A DNA stretch of 64,000 bases from assembly GCA_900109895.1 (NCBI GenBank), contig FOBR01000014.1:62001-126000 (forward strand), in the 5' to 3' direction. Below are positions 42,179 through 51,438 of the stretch, one piece after another. A model generated the notes under the pieces. It ran no database searches. It was given only the letters and a program-made list of their open reading frames with translations, and was not told where the DNA came from. The stretch is from a bacterium A37T11. Its GTDB lineage: Bacteria > Bacteroidota > Bacteroidia > Sphingobacteriales > Sphingobacteriaceae. The translations under genes were made by a program, and so were the position numbers. Position 1 is the stretch's first letter. Each line of letters starts with the position of its first letter.

Positions 42179-43267
42179 ATGTTAAAATATATTGGGAGTA
42201 TGGTGCTTATAGGCTTGTTTTTATCCTGCCAGCAAGCAAATAAAAAGAGCAAAGACCATGCGTCTAACAAAATGAATGGTGACCATTGCGTAGCTGACGG
42301 AATGCCTACCCGCTCAGGTGCTATCCGCACGGCAGCCACGCAGATGCAAGATTTTCTCGGGTCGGATGATGCCAAAATGAAATGGATTGTCGGAGGCACC
42401 TATTCAATGGGATCTGATGAATTTGAAGATGCCAAACCCATCCATCAAGTAACCGTAAAGAGTTTCTGGATGGATGAACATGAAGTAACCAATACCCAAT
42501 TTAAGCGCTTTGTGGAAGCAACAGGTTACCAAACAGTGGCTGAGCGCTCACTTGATCCGGCCGATTTTCCTAACGTGCCGCGGGATATGCTCGTGCCCGG
42601 ATCAGCCGTATTTACCCCGCCAGATCATGCTGTGGACCTAAATAACTACATGAACTGGTGGAAATATGTGCCAGGAGCTAACTGGCGACACCCAGAAGGA
42701 CCACGCAGTAGCATTGAAGGACGTGGCACAGAACCCGTCGTACAGGTTTGTTACGAAGATGCCGCCGCATATGCCAAATGGGCCGGTAAACGATTACCAA
42801 CAGAAGCGGAGTGGGAATTTGCAGCCCGTGGCGGCAAACACAGCAAGTATTACTGGGGTGATGTCATGAAACCAGGTAACAAATGGCAGGCAAACATCTA
42901 TCAAGGAAATTTCCCCGCAAAAAACACCTCTGAAGACGGATTCTTAGGGGCTGCTCCGGTCAAATCATTTTCACCAAATCCCTATGGTTTATATGATATG
43001 GATGGGAACGTCTGGGAATGGTGTGCTGATTTCTACCGCCCGGACTATTATAAAAACAGTCCAAAAGACAACCCACAGGGGCCAAATACCAGTGATGACC
43101 CGGATGAACCAGGTGCCGTAAAACGTGTGCAACGGGGCGGTTCATTTCTTTGCAATGAACAGTACTGTGAGCGATATATTGCGGGTAGCCGTGGCAAGGG
43201 CGAGATCAGCAGTGCAGGAAATAACTTAGGTTTTCGCTGCGTAAGTGATGATCCGGGGCCAAAGTAG
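42179..43267 (+). CDS. Formylglycine-generating enzyme, lipoprotein form
   Basis: 362 aa. Lipobox LFLSC (C17) places it on the periplasmic side of a membrane. FGE-sulfatase domain from about 66 to 356: MKWIVGGTYSMGSD, FWMDEHEVTNTQFKRFV, RLPTEAEWEFAARGG, YDMDGNVWEWCAD. Both catalytic cysteines of true FGEs are kept with the right spacing, C325 and C330 in GGSFLCNEQYCERY, followed by NNLGFRC. FGE converts the active-site Cys (or Ser) of sulfatases to formylglycine. Many bacterial FGE-like proteins lack these cysteines, so this one is probably functional. No sulfatase gene is in the window; it must serve one elsewhere. Confidence 0.92.
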   Translation: MLKYIGSMVLIGLFLSCQQANKKSKDHASNKMNGDHCVADGMPTRSGAIRTAATQMQDFLGSDDAKMKWIVGGTYSMGSDEFEDAKPIHQVTVKSFWMDEHEVTNTQFKRFVEATGYQTVAERSLDPADFPNVPRDMLVPGSAVFTPPDHAVDLNNYMNWWKYVPGANWRHPEGPRSSIEGRGTEPVVQVCYEDAAAYAKWAGKRLPTEAEWEFAARGGKHSKYYWGDVMKPGNKWQANIYQGNFPAKNTSEDGFLGAAPVKSFSPNPYGLYDMDGNVWEWCADFYRPDYYKNSPKDNPQGPNTSDDPDEPGAVKRVQRGGSFLCNEQYCERYIAGSRGKGEISSAGNNLGFRCVSDDPGPK

Positions 43268-43297
43268 CTATAGACAGTAAGCTTTAAGTTTTATGTT

Positions 43298-43864
43298 TTA
43301 GTGCAGCCGTTTATTGATTTGTTCTTCTACTGCTTTAAACAGCTGTATAGGTTTACTTTTTCTCCAGGGCAGGTCATCCAGTTGCCCGCCAAAATTAATG
43401 TAATAGTCAATATTACCTTGCCTGAACTCCTGAATAACATGCGGACTAAAATTAACGCCTGCAATCCAACCGTCTTCCACATCCTCAAACCACTCCTCAT
43501 AGTACAAATCGTCAGAAGAATGGAAATTCAGAACATTTTCGCCAATGAGAATGAATTTATTGATCCCCTCGGCAGTCATCACTTCCAGCACTTCTCGCTT
43601 TAGATACATTATATCGTTATTAATCGCATCGTTCCATTCACCAATAAACTCAATGATGGCATACCCCTTATCGTAATCTACAAAAAGTATTTTTAAATAC
43701 AAGGTGTTTGACCCAAAATTGTCCCATTGCGGGTGTAGCAGAAAATTATAAATCTGTTTATCAAACTCAAATTCATTGTATTCTATATTAAAAAAAGGAG
43801 ACCGTTCGTCCTCCGAAGCAATATATTCATCCCGCCACCGGTAGAAAGGTTCTATCTCGTGCAT
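43298..43864 (-). CDS. Conserved hypothetical protein
   Basis: 188 aa from the ATG of MHEIEPFY; the frame is open five codons further up to a TTG. Acidic, soluble, no signal peptide or membrane span. It alternates aromatic and acidic residues (YIASEDERSPFFNIEYNEFE, DDLYYEEWFEDVEDGW) and shows mixed alpha/beta character (LYLKILFVDYDKGYAIIEFI). I do not recognise the family. It is convergent with the FGE gene and divergent from the S41 protease gene across about 90 bp. Function unknown. Confidence 0.75.
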   Translation of the reverse strand: MHEIEPFYRWRDEYIASEDERSPFFNIEYNEFEFDKQIYNFLLHPQWDNFGSNTLYLKILFVDYDKGYAIIEFIGEWNDAINNDIMYLKREVLEVMTAEGINKFILIGENVLNFHSSDDLYYEEWFEDVEDGWIAGVNFSPHVIQEFRQGNIDYYINFGGQLDDLPWRKSKPIQLFKAVEEQINKRLH

Positions 43865-43954
43865 ATCCCATCCAATCAAAAAGCAAACATAATTAATTTT
43901 GTGGTTATTTAAATAATCATTGAAAACTGTTTAATTTCGCCATTGTTTTCAAGT

Positions 43955-45466
43955 ATGCGTCCATCAACAAAAAAAAATCTCAAAACTGCTGCCATTTATT
44001 CTGGTATATTGTTTCTCGGGTTATTACTGGGACAAAACTTTGCTGATGAAAATATTCGAAATGGACTTAATCCGGTGCTGCCATTGGGTTTTACAGAAAA
44101 AACGACAAAACTGCAGCAGGTATTGCACCTGATCAATGATTATTATGTTGATTCCTTAAACATCGACACTATGCAGAATGTGGCCATTAATGATCTTGTC
44201 TCAAAGCTTGATCCACATTCTTTATATTTTGCCCCTGAACGCGCGCGCAGGATCAACGAAGATCTTGAAGGCAATTTTGACGGTATTGGCGTTGAATATT
44301 ATACCATTAATGATACCTTGTTGGTAACTGGAATATTCCCTGGTGGCCCGGCAGAGAAAGGCGGTATCCATATTGGTGATAAGTTGCTTAGGGTTGATGA
44401 CCAGTTAATTGCTGGAGTAAAAATCAATCAGAAAGATGTAGCTGCCATGGTTCGGGGAGACCAGGGTACCAAAGTACGCATATGGATAAAAAGGGACGGA
44501 ATGGAAATTAATAACCCTTTCATCATTGTGCGCGATAAAATTAAAGTAAGCAGCATTGAAGCCGCGTATGTGATCGATACGGCAACAGCTTACGTTAAAA
44601 TAAAACGCTTTGGAGCACAAACTGCCCATGATTTTAATACGGCTATCGGCCAATTAAAGAAACAGGGTACTAATAATTTGATATTGGATCTCCGCGAAAA
44701 TGGGGGTGGTTACTTAACGGCAGCTACCGAGCTTGCCAGCCAATTTCTGCACGATAAGCAACTAATTGTATATACCCTCGGAGCGCACCATCAGCGTACG
44801 GATTATTTTTCATCGGCCACAGGCCAATTTACATCTGGAAAACTGGCCGTTCTGATCGATGGCGAATCTGCTTCGGCAAGTGAAATTGTAGCCGGAGCCA
44901 TCCAGGATCTGAAAAGGGGCATTGTGGTTGGCCAGCCATCATTCGGAAAAGGCCTCATTCAAGAACAGTTTGAATTTGGTGATGGCTCTGCCCTCAACCT
45001 TACAGTTGCTCGTTATTTTACCCCCTCCGGCCGTTGTATTCAACGGCCTTACGATAGTTTTTACGGTAATAAATATTTCGCTAATGGGGGTGGCATCAAG
45101 CCTGATATTTATATTGCTGAAGATAGCTTATCACATAATGATTTTTATAAAAAACTGCTGAATCAGGGAATAATTTCAGATTATGTATTTGAAAACCTTG
45201 TTTCCGAGATTCCTTCCTTTTCGTCTGAACATTTCATAGCACATTATAAGCTGCCTTCAAACAATTATAGAAGATTTTTAAATTTTGCCCAAAAACGCGG
45301 GATTCATGTCAATAACAGAACTGCACGGCTATCGAAATTATTAGTTGAGAGTGACATGAAAGCACTGATGGGAAAATATTTTTTTGGAACACCTTCCTTT
45401 TACAAAATAAAAAATCGGACAGATCCTAACCTCATTCGTACTATTCAAGTGCTTAGGACAGAATAA
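43955..45466 (+). CDS. S41-family C-terminal processing peptidase
   Basis: 503 aa from the ATG of MRPSTKKN; a TTG four codons earlier is the other option. One N-terminal membrane anchor (about 12-27), a PDZ domain (about 112-185; GIFPGGPAEKGGIHIGDKLL), then the S41 protease core with LDLRENGGGYL and the Ser-Lys dyad S307 (ESASASEI) and K332 (SFGKG), 25 residues apart as in CtpA. These proteases trim or degrade periplasmic proteins from the C-terminus. It is monocistronic, ends 5 bp before the convergent der stop and has no clear link to its neighbours. Confidence 0.95.
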   Translation: MRPSTKKNLKTAAIYSGILFLGLLLGQNFADENIRNGLNPVLPLGFTEKTTKLQQVLHLINDYYVDSLNIDTMQNVAINDLVSKLDPHSLYFAPERARRINEDLEGNFDGIGVEYYTINDTLLVTGIFPGGPAEKGGIHIGDKLLRVDDQLIAGVKINQKDVAAMVRGDQGTKVRIWIKRDGMEINNPFIIVRDKIKVSSIEAAYVIDTATAYVKIKRFGAQTAHDFNTAIGQLKKQGTNNLILDLRENGGGYLTAATELASQFLHDKQLIVYTLGAHHQRTDYFSSATGQFTSGKLAVLIDGESASASEIVAGAIQDLKRGIVVGQPSFGKGLIQEQFEFGDGSALNLTVARYFTPSGRCIQRPYDSFYGNKYFANGGGIKPDIYIAEDSLSHNDFYKKLLNQGIISDYVFENLVSEIPSFSSEHFIAHYKLPSNNYRRFLNFAQKRGIHVNNRTARLSKLLVESDMKALMGKYFFGTPSFYKIKNRTDPNLIRTIQVLRTE

Positions 45467-45471
45467 CTTAT

Positions 45472-46773
45472 CTATTTTTGTCGGAAAAATACCTGAATGG
45501 GAACCCCTTCAAAATTAAAATTCTCCCGCAGTTTATTCTCTACAAATCGCCGATAAGGTTCTTTAACATATTGCGGCAGGTTGCAAAAAAACGCAAACAT
45601 GGGCACACGGCCGGACACTTGGGTTATGTATTTAACCTTAATATATTTTCCTTTGGTAGCAGGAGGCGGAAAGTTTTCGATGATGGGCAACATGACATCG
45701 TTGAGTTTTGATGTGGGAATTTTTTTGATCTTATTTTCATAAACTTTGGCTGCCGCCTCTATAGTTTTGAAAATTCGCTGCTTTTCTATCACCGAAATAA
45801 AAACGATGGGTACATCCGTAAAAGGTGCTATTTTTTGGCGTATCTCTTCCTCAAAAACGGTACTGGTCTTGTTGTTCTTATCGATCAGGTCCCATTTATT
45901 CACCAATATAACCACCCCTTTCTTGTTTTTTTCAGCCAAGTGAAAAATGTTGATATCCTGCGACTCGATCCCTTCTGTAGCGTCAAGCATTAGCAGGATC
46001 ACGTCGGCTTCTTCAATCGCCTTGATTGTGCGCATGACCGAATAAAATTCAATATTTTCCTTAACTTTTGCTTTTCTTCGTAAGCCGGCGGTATCAATAA
46101 GCATAAAATCATGCCCATATTGGTTGTAATGAATTCGGATGGAATCGCGCGTGGTACCTGCAATATCAGTAACAATGTTGCGCTCCTTGCCAATCAGGGC
46201 ATTTATTAGGGATGACTTGCCTACATTTGGCCGCCCAACAATGGCATATTTTGGCAGCTGCCCCTCCTCTTCGGGTATATCCTCAAAGTGCTTTACCACC
46301 TCATCCAACAATTCACCGGTTCCGGAACCACTGGCAGAAGACAAGGGGTATATTTCCCCCAACCCAAAACTATAAAAAATGCTGGCATCATTCTGCAACA
46401 GCGCGTGGTCTACTTTATTGACCACCACGAAAACCGGTTTCTTGCTCCTGCGAAGTAGATCAGCCACTTCATCGTCCAGGTCTGTAATACCAGTGGTCAC
46501 ATCCACCATAAACAAAATCACGGAGGCTTCTTCAATGGCAATTAACACTTGCTCACGGATGGCAGCTTCAAACACATCTTCCGATCCATGCACATAACCT
46601 CCGGTATCAATCACCGTAAAAGTACGGTTTGTCCACTCCCCTTGACCGTAATGCCTGTCGCGGGTCACGCCACTGTAGTCATCCACAATGGCGCGCTGGC
46701 TTTCGGTAAGCCTGTTGTACAAAGTTGATTTACCCACATTTGGGCGCCCTACAATGGCAATGATATTTGACAT
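45472..46773 (-). CDS. der: Ribosome-associated GTPase Der (EngA)
   Basis: 433 aa, needed for assembly of the large ribosomal subunit. Two consecutive GTPase domains, each with a P-loop ([12 protein letters not shown] at about 8-19 and [12 protein letters not shown] near 180), DTGGYVHG / [10 protein letters not shown] switch regions and NKVD / NKWD base-recognition motifs, then a KH-like C-terminal domain ending [11 protein letters not shown]. This double-domain form is unique to Der. Its promoter -7 element lies about 20 bp before the start; a tRNA-Glu gene is transcribed divergently. Confidence 0.98.
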   Translation of the reverse strand: MSNIIAIVGRPNVGKSTLYNRLTESQRAIVDDYSGVTRDRHYGQGEWTNRTFTVIDTGGYVHGSEDVFEAAIREQVLIAIEEASVILFMVDVTTGITDLDDEVADLLRRSKKPVFVVVNKVDHALLQNDASIFYSFGLGEIYPLSSASGSGTGELLDEVVKHFEDIPEEEGQLPKYAIVGRPNVGKSSLINALIGKERNIVTDIAGTTRDSIRIHYNQYGHDFMLIDTAGLRRKAKVKENIEFYSVMRTIKAIEEADVILLMLDATEGIESQDINIFHLAEKNKKGVVILVNKWDLIDKNNKTSTVFEEEIRQKIAPFTDVPIVFISVIEKQRIFKTIEAAAKVYENKIKKIPTSKLNDVMLPIIENFPPPATKGKYIKVKYITQVSGRVPMFAFFCNLPQYVKEPYRRFVENKLRENFNFEGVPIQVFFRQK

Positions 46774-46792
46774 ATTATAAACAATTTAGCCG

Positions 46793-46800
46793 CAAATGTA
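46793..46800 (-). promoter_or_regulatory. -7 element of der
   Basis: TACATTTG on the minus strand fits TAnnTTTG and ends 20 bp before the der start. No TTG -33 box at the usual spacing. Confidence 0.45.
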
Positions 46801-46838
46801 CGTATAGGAATTGGCGTAAAATAATTTTAAGGTACTAT

Positions 46839-46868
46839 TTTGTTTTTAAATTTGAAAGCCTATCTTTG
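46839..46868 (+). promoter_or_regulatory. Promoter of tRNA-Glu
   Basis: TTTG at 46839-46842 and TATCTTTG at 46861-46868, separated by 18 bp, match the Bacteroidota -33/-7 consensus very well. The tRNA begins 41 bp after the -7 element. Confidence 0.7.
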
Positions 46869-46908
46869 CAGACCGAAAACAGAGGCACCCTGTTTCGGTT
46901 ACAATTTT

Positions 46909-46980
46909 GGCCCGTTCGTCTAGGGGTTAGGACGCAAGATTTTCATTCTTGAAACAGGGGTTCGATTCCCCTACGGGCTA
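46909..46980 (+). tRNA. tRNA-Glu (TTC)
   Basis: 72 nt cloverleaf. Acceptor stem GGCCCGT pairs with ACGGGCT (first pair G-U), discriminator A. Anticodon stem CAAGA/TCTTG with loop TTTTCAT gives anticodon TTC. T-arm GGGG-TTCGATT-CCCC. The CCA end is not encoded. A strong promoter lies just upstream. Confidence 0.97.
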
Positions 46981-47046
46981 CAAAAACCTTTATATAATCA
47001 AAGAAGTTCAAAAAACCGTTCTGGTGCTATTTACGTGTAAAATGGA

Positions 47047-48327
47047 ATGGTTAATGTTAAAAATACAAAACTTTCAGATTTTACCTTCATTTCTTTTATG
47101 ATCATGCTGTTTAATATTGAAGTAACTAGATTTTTCAACCATATAATTTTGGTGATCTCCCTGCTTATTTTTTTTAATTGCCAGGCTGGTTTTGCTCAAA
47201 GTAAGCAATCACCAAAAAGGAAATATGATGTAGCAGCATTTTTATATCCCGCTTACGTTAGTGATGATCCTCGTTTGCGGCCATTTTGGCCAAAAGGTAT
47301 GGGTGAATGGGAAACCGTAATGAATGTTCAGGAGCGGCTTCCGGGACACTACTGGAATCGGAAACCTTTATGGGGTCCAGTTAATGAGGCCGATCCTGCA
47401 ATTATGTCCATGGAGATCAATGAGGCTACCAAACATGGCGTAAATGTTTTTATATTTGACTGGTACTGGTATGATGGAAGGCCGTTTATGGAGACTACGC
47501 TGGACAATGGTTTCCTGAAAGCTGACAATAAGGATAAAATGAAATTTTACCTGATGTGGGCCAATCACGATGTAGTAAATACGTGGGATACCCGCTTGAA
47601 TGCATTTAATGAGCAAAATGTAATTTGGACAGGTGAAGTCAGCAGGGATGAGTTTGAAAAAATTTGTAAAAGAAACATTGAGAAGTATTTTAAACTGCCC
47701 CAGTATTACAAAATCAATGGTAAGCCCGTATTTATGATCTATGACATGCCGCAGTTGATAGCAGGGCTGGGCGGTGTGGACCAGACCGCCGATGCATTGG
47801 CTTGGTTTAAAGAAGAAACCAAAAAGGCAGGCTTTCCAGGGCTGGAATTACAACTGACCATGTGGTCTATCAATGTAAACCATAGCGGTTTCGATGGCAG
47901 CAAGACAAAAAATCCGGAAAATGCCTTTGTGAAAAAATTAGGCTTCACCAGTGCAACCCACTACCAGTTTGTGCATTTTAACAACCCAGATGATGATTAC
48001 ATGAACATTTTGGAACGCGTAAAAACAGAGTGGGCACGCATCGATAAGGAATTTGAGCTCACTTACTACCCACATATAAGCATCGGTTGGGACAACAGCC
48101 CCCGTACCGGAAAGAGCTCGGTAACGAGAAATAATACGCCCGAAAATTTTTCCAAAGCATTGCGAATGGCTAAAGATTATGCTGACGCACACCCTAAACA
48201 GGCACCATTAATAACGATAAACAGCTGGAACGAATGGACTGAAACCAGTTATCTGGAGCCGGACAATGTCTACGGCTATGGTTATTTGGATACTGTAAAA
48301 AAAGTATTTGTTGATGAGAATAAATAA
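47047..48327 (+). CDS. GH99/WbsX-like glycoside-processing protein, exported
   Basis: 426 aa. The first 51 residues contain a signal peptide (HIILVISLLIFFNCQAGFAQ); the in-frame ATGs at 47098 or 47104 may be the true start. The mature part reads as a TIM barrel of the GH99-like/WbsX type: AAFLYPAYVSDD, VNVFIFDWYWYDGRPFMETT, FYLMWANHDVVNTW, KPVFMIYD, and NSWNEWTETSYLEPD near the C-terminus. GH99 enzymes act on alpha-mannosides, while WbsX-like proteins are linked to cell-surface glycans; the exact activity is open. It is the only gene between tRNA-Glu and the efflux operon. Confidence 0.8.
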   Translation: MVNVKNTKLSDFTFISFMIMLFNIEVTRFFNHIILVISLLIFFNCQAGFAQSKQSPKRKYDVAAFLYPAYVSDDPRLRPFWPKGMGEWETVMNVQERLPGHYWNRKPLWGPVNEADPAIMSMEINEATKHGVNVFIFDWYWYDGRPFMETTLDNGFLKADNKDKMKFYLMWANHDVVNTWDTRLNAFNEQNVIWTGEVSRDEFEKICKRNIEKYFKLPQYYKINGKPVFMIYDMPQLIAGLGGVDQTADALAWFKEETKKAGFPGLELQLTMWSINVNHSGFDGSKTKNPENAFVKKLGFTSATHYQFVHFNNPDDDYMNILERVKTEWARIDKEFELTYYPHISIGWDNSPRTGKSSVTRNNTPENFSKALRMAKDYADAHPKQAPLITINSWNEWTETSYLEPDNVYGYGYLDTVKKVFVDENK

Positions 48328-48484
48328 ATAACTACCTGAAATACCTTTACTGAAAGAAACGATGAAAAATAAAGAGGTAATAGTAAAACAATAACTAAAA
48401 TCCCAAACAAAAGTTAACTATCAAACTTTAAAATTTACCCCATTTTTTGTCATTTAAATGCCCTAAACGCCAAAAACTAGTTAT

Positions 48485-48530
48485 TATCAAACAAGATGGT
48501 TTGATATGAAACTAATATACCTTACCTTTG
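48485..48530 (+). promoter_or_regulatory. Palindromic operator overlapping the promoter of the MarR-efflux operon
   Basis: TATCAAAC (48485-48492) and its exact complement GTTTGATA (48499-48506) flank a 6-bp spacer, a typical MarR-type operator. The right arm contains the -33 box TTTG (48500-48503), and the -7 element TACCTTTG lies at 48523-48530, 19 bp on, so a bound repressor would block RNA polymerase. A further half-site TATCAAAC lies at 48419-48426. Confidence 0.7.
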
Positions 48531-48540
48531 TACCGAATTC

Positions 48541-49011
48541 ATGGAGTATAAAGAAACAGAAAATATAAAGAACCTGGTGGCCGCAGTACTGCAGCTCAGG
48601 GTGAACATGAAAAAATTTATCTGGCAGAAGATTCATGATGAAAAGTTGGACATTACGTATGAAATGGTCCAGGTAATAGGGATGCTAGGCATTATGGGTG
48701 ATACTAGCCAGCAGGTATTGGCTGACCGGGTACATAAAAATAAAGCTAGTTTAACTTCATTACTTGATAATTTGGCCAAAAGAAAGTTGATTGTCCGTAT
48801 TGAAGATCCATCGGATCGCCGGTATAAAATTATATCTCTCACCAAAGCTGGTCGTGAATATCAAAAACAACTGGAACCACTCATGGTTGATCTTTATCAA
48901 ACACTCCATGAAGGAATCAATGTACTCAATGTAATAAACACTGTTGATACCCTCAAAAGTATGTATGAAAATATTCTTCCTGAGCATCCACAGCGTTTCG
49001 AAGAAAAATAA
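48541..49011 (+). CDS. MarR-family transcriptional regulator
   Basis: 156 aa. Winged helix-turn-helix with the MarR core: MVQVIGMLGIMGDTSQQVLADRVHKNKASLTSLLDNLAKRKLIVR region (about 41-87) and the wing DPSDRRYKIISLTKAG (about 89-104). MarR proteins are dimeric repressors released by small ligands. Its gene is first in a five-gene run and its stop directly abuts the OMF start (TAA-ATG). The palindrome overlapping the promoter, 35 bp upstream of the start, is its likely operator, giving autoregulation and control of the efflux genes. Confidence 0.92.
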   Translation: MEYKETENIKNLVAAVLQLRVNMKKFIWQKIHDEKLDITYEMVQVIGMLGIMGDTSQQVLADRVHKNKASLTSLLDNLAKRKLIVRIEDPSDRRYKIISLTKAGREYQKQLEPLMVDLYQTLHEGINVLNVINTVDTLKSMYENILPEHPQRFEEK

Positions 49012-50331
49012 ATGAAACAGTTTTTTTTAATTATAGTCATACTTGTATTTGGTCAGTTAAGCGGTATTGCACAAAGTTTGGATAGCACCTCACAGGTATA
49101 TCCTATTGATCAGCTTTTTGATATGGCCATCAAAAACAATCAGGGTTTAAAAGTGGGGAATGCCGGGCTGGAAGTAGCCCGACAACGCGTAGTAGTAGCC
49201 AAAGCCCAAAAATTGCCTACCGCCTCTGCTACCCTGACTGGTGGATATCTGGGAAATGCTACAGTTATAGACCGCGATTTTTCAAACTCCACAACGATAC
49301 CCCTACCCCATTTTTCCAATGCATTTTCCCTGCAGGCAAACCAAATGATCTTTAAGGGAAATGCTATAAATAATTCAATTGCCAGCGCCACTTTACAAGA
49401 ACAGATAGCATCCTTAAACCTTCAGGAAGATCGTTTAGATATCAAGCTGCTGGTAGCAGGCAAATATTTTGATTTGTATAATCTATATAATGAGCGCCGA
49501 GTCTATAAAGAAAATATAGCAGCAGCCAAACTACGTTTAGCACAAATTAAAAAGCACTATGAAAAAGGGATTGTGACTCGAAATGACGTCATCCGTAGTG
49601 AATTGCAATTGGCAAATTTAGGACTTGCAGTGGTATCCATTGACAATGATATTGCCATTGTCAACCAACAACTAACGGTGGCTACGGGTCTTGCTGAATC
49701 AACCATCATCTTGCCGGATACTTCCATTCTTATCCATAAACCGATGGTAAGTAATGTGGGATCATACCAAGAGGAAGCGCAAGCCAAGTATCCTGGAATC
49801 CTTGCTGCTGCAACCAATGTAAAAGTATCTGAAAAACAGGTAGACATTGCTAAAGCAGATCGTGTACCTTATTTATCTGCATATGCTGGCAATAACCTGT
49901 CTCGCCCTATAACCTCATCAAGTCCGGCAGTCGACAAATATAGCAATGGATGGCAGGTAGGGCTTTCACTCTCTTATAACATTGCCTCTTTGTATAATAC
50001 CCCAAAAAATATTAAACTAAACCGCTTGCAGCTATTACAAGCGCAGGAAGCAGAATTGCAGGTACGACAAGATAAAAAAATCGCTGTTAATACTGCTTAT
50101 ATAAAACATCAGGAAGCCATAGTCAAATGGGAAACCCAAAGAGAAAATGTGCGCTTGGCTACTGAAAATTACCGCATCACAGAAAAGAAATATCTAAATC
50201 AATTGGCATTACTTATTGATATGCTGGATGCTAGTAATGCCAAATTGCAGGCTGAACTTGATTATACAAATGCAGAGATAAACATTATATATACCTACTA
50301 TCAGCTGCAAAAAGAAACTGGAAATTTATAA
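49012..50331 (+). CDS. TolC-family outer-membrane efflux protein
   Basis: 439 aa. Signal peptide (to about GIAQS, residue 23), then two outer-membrane efflux (OEP) repeats with long alpha-helical coiled coils (LAQIKKHYEKGIVTRNDVIRSE in the first, LRLATENYRITEKKYLNQLA-like sequence in the second). It forms the outer-membrane channel of the tripartite pump encoded by the next two genes. No stretch separates it from the MarR gene. Confidence 0.92.
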   Translation: MKQFFLIIVILVFGQLSGIAQSLDSTSQVYPIDQLFDMAIKNNQGLKVGNAGLEVARQRVVVAKAQKLPTASATLTGGYLGNATVIDRDFSNSTTIPLPHFSNAFSLQANQMIFKGNAINNSIASATLQEQIASLNLQEDRLDIKLLVAGKYFDLYNLYNERRVYKENIAAAKLRLAQIKKHYEKGIVTRNDVIRSELQLANLGLAVVSIDNDIAIVNQQLTVATGLAESTIILPDTSILIHKPMVSNVGSYQEEAQAKYPGILAAATNVKVSEKQVDIAKADRVPYLSAYAGNNLSRPITSSSPAVDKYSNGWQVGLSLSYNIASLYNTPKNIKLNRLQLLQAQEAELQVRQDKKIAVNTAYIKHQEAIVKWETQRENVRLATENYRITEKKYLNQLALLIDMLDASNAKLQAELDYTNAEINIIYTYYQLQKETGNL

Positions 50332-50364
50332 TTTCAAACTATTTAAAGAAAGAATTAAAAGGAT

Positions 50365-51423
50365 ATGGCTAATACTGAAAAACGAAAATCGGGAAAAAAC
50401 AACATCAGATTCATTCTGGTTAATAGCATTATTTTTCTGTGCATCGCTTCCGCCCTGGTATACATCCTGGTTTCTTACCTGCACATAGGCGATGACAACT
50501 ATACCAATGACGCCCAGATTGAGGCCTATGTGAACCCTGTCAATACCCGTGTTTCTGCTTATATCAAGGAAATCCGTTTTCAGGAGTTAAAAAAAGTTAA
50601 AAAAGGGGATACACTTGTTATATTGGATGACAGGGAGTTACAAACCCAACTTGGGCAGGCCGAAGCAGCATATAGTAATGCTTTGGCATCTAAACAGGTG
50701 ACTTTTTCAACCATCAATACCGTAAGCAACAACCTGAAAGTGATTGACGCGAATGTGACGGGTGCGAAAGCCAGATATTGGAATGCGGAAGAAAATTATA
50801 AACGGTATGCCAGCTTGCTAAAGGACGAAGCGGTAACTCAGCAACAGTACGACCAGATGAAAACTGAGAAGGATGCTCAACAAGCTTCCTATGAATCTTT
50901 GGTGAGCCAGCGTGAGTCTGCAAATTTTTCCATCGCTGAAGCAAACAGCAAGATCGCATTGAATGATGCAGAAATAAAGCGCACGGAGTCTGCCTTAGCC
51001 ATGGCTCGCTTAAACCTCTCCTACACAGTTATAACGGCTCCTTATGATGGGGTTATGGGCCGGAGAACCATAAATACAGGCCAATTATTACAGGCTGGAC
51101 AGCAGATTGGTTCTATTGTGACCAATGACCGTAAGTGGGTGGTTGCAAATTTTAGAGAAAAGCAAATGTCACGTGTCCGCGTGGGAACAAAAATGGCCGT
51201 AAAAGTAGATGCGCTGAAGGGTAAGTTATTTGAAGCCGAAGTTACAGCGATTTCCGAGGCTACGGGTGCCAAATTTTCTGCAGTGCCCGTGGATAACTCT
51301 ACGGGTAATTTTGTGAAGGTGCAACAGCGTATACCTGTTCGCATTGAGTTTACGAGTGCAAATTCCTCCGAAGATTTGGCCTTATTGCGGGCAGGCATGA
51401 ATGTGGAGGTTAAGCTTAAATAA
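50365..51423 (+). CDS. HlyD/EmrA-family membrane fusion protein
   Basis: 352 aa. One N-terminal membrane span (about 16-37), biotinyl-lipoyl-like halves (DAQIEAYVNPVNTRVSAYI with GDTLVILDD; VITAPYDGVMGRRTINTGQ), a coiled coil between them (about 90-205) and a beta-barrel region. It links the MFS pump to the TolC-type channel across the periplasm. The gene starts 33 bp after the channel gene and is followed by the pump gene after 15 bp. Confidence 0.93.
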   Translation: MANTEKRKSGKNNIRFILVNSIIFLCIASALVYILVSYLHIGDDNYTNDAQIEAYVNPVNTRVSAYIKEIRFQELKKVKKGDTLVILDDRELQTQLGQAEAAYSNALASKQVTFSTINTVSNNLKVIDANVTGAKARYWNAEENYKRYASLLKDEAVTQQQYDQMKTEKDAQQASYESLVSQRESANFSIAEANSKIALNDAEIKRTESALAMARLNLSYTVITAPYDGVMGRRTINTGQLLQAGQQIGSIVTNDRKWVVANFREKQMSRVRVGTKMAVKVDALKGKLFEAEVTAISEATGAKFSAVPVDNSTGNFVKVQQRIPVRIEFTSANSSEDLALLRAGMNVEVKLK

Positions 51424-51438
51424 AAAAGGCCATCTAAA

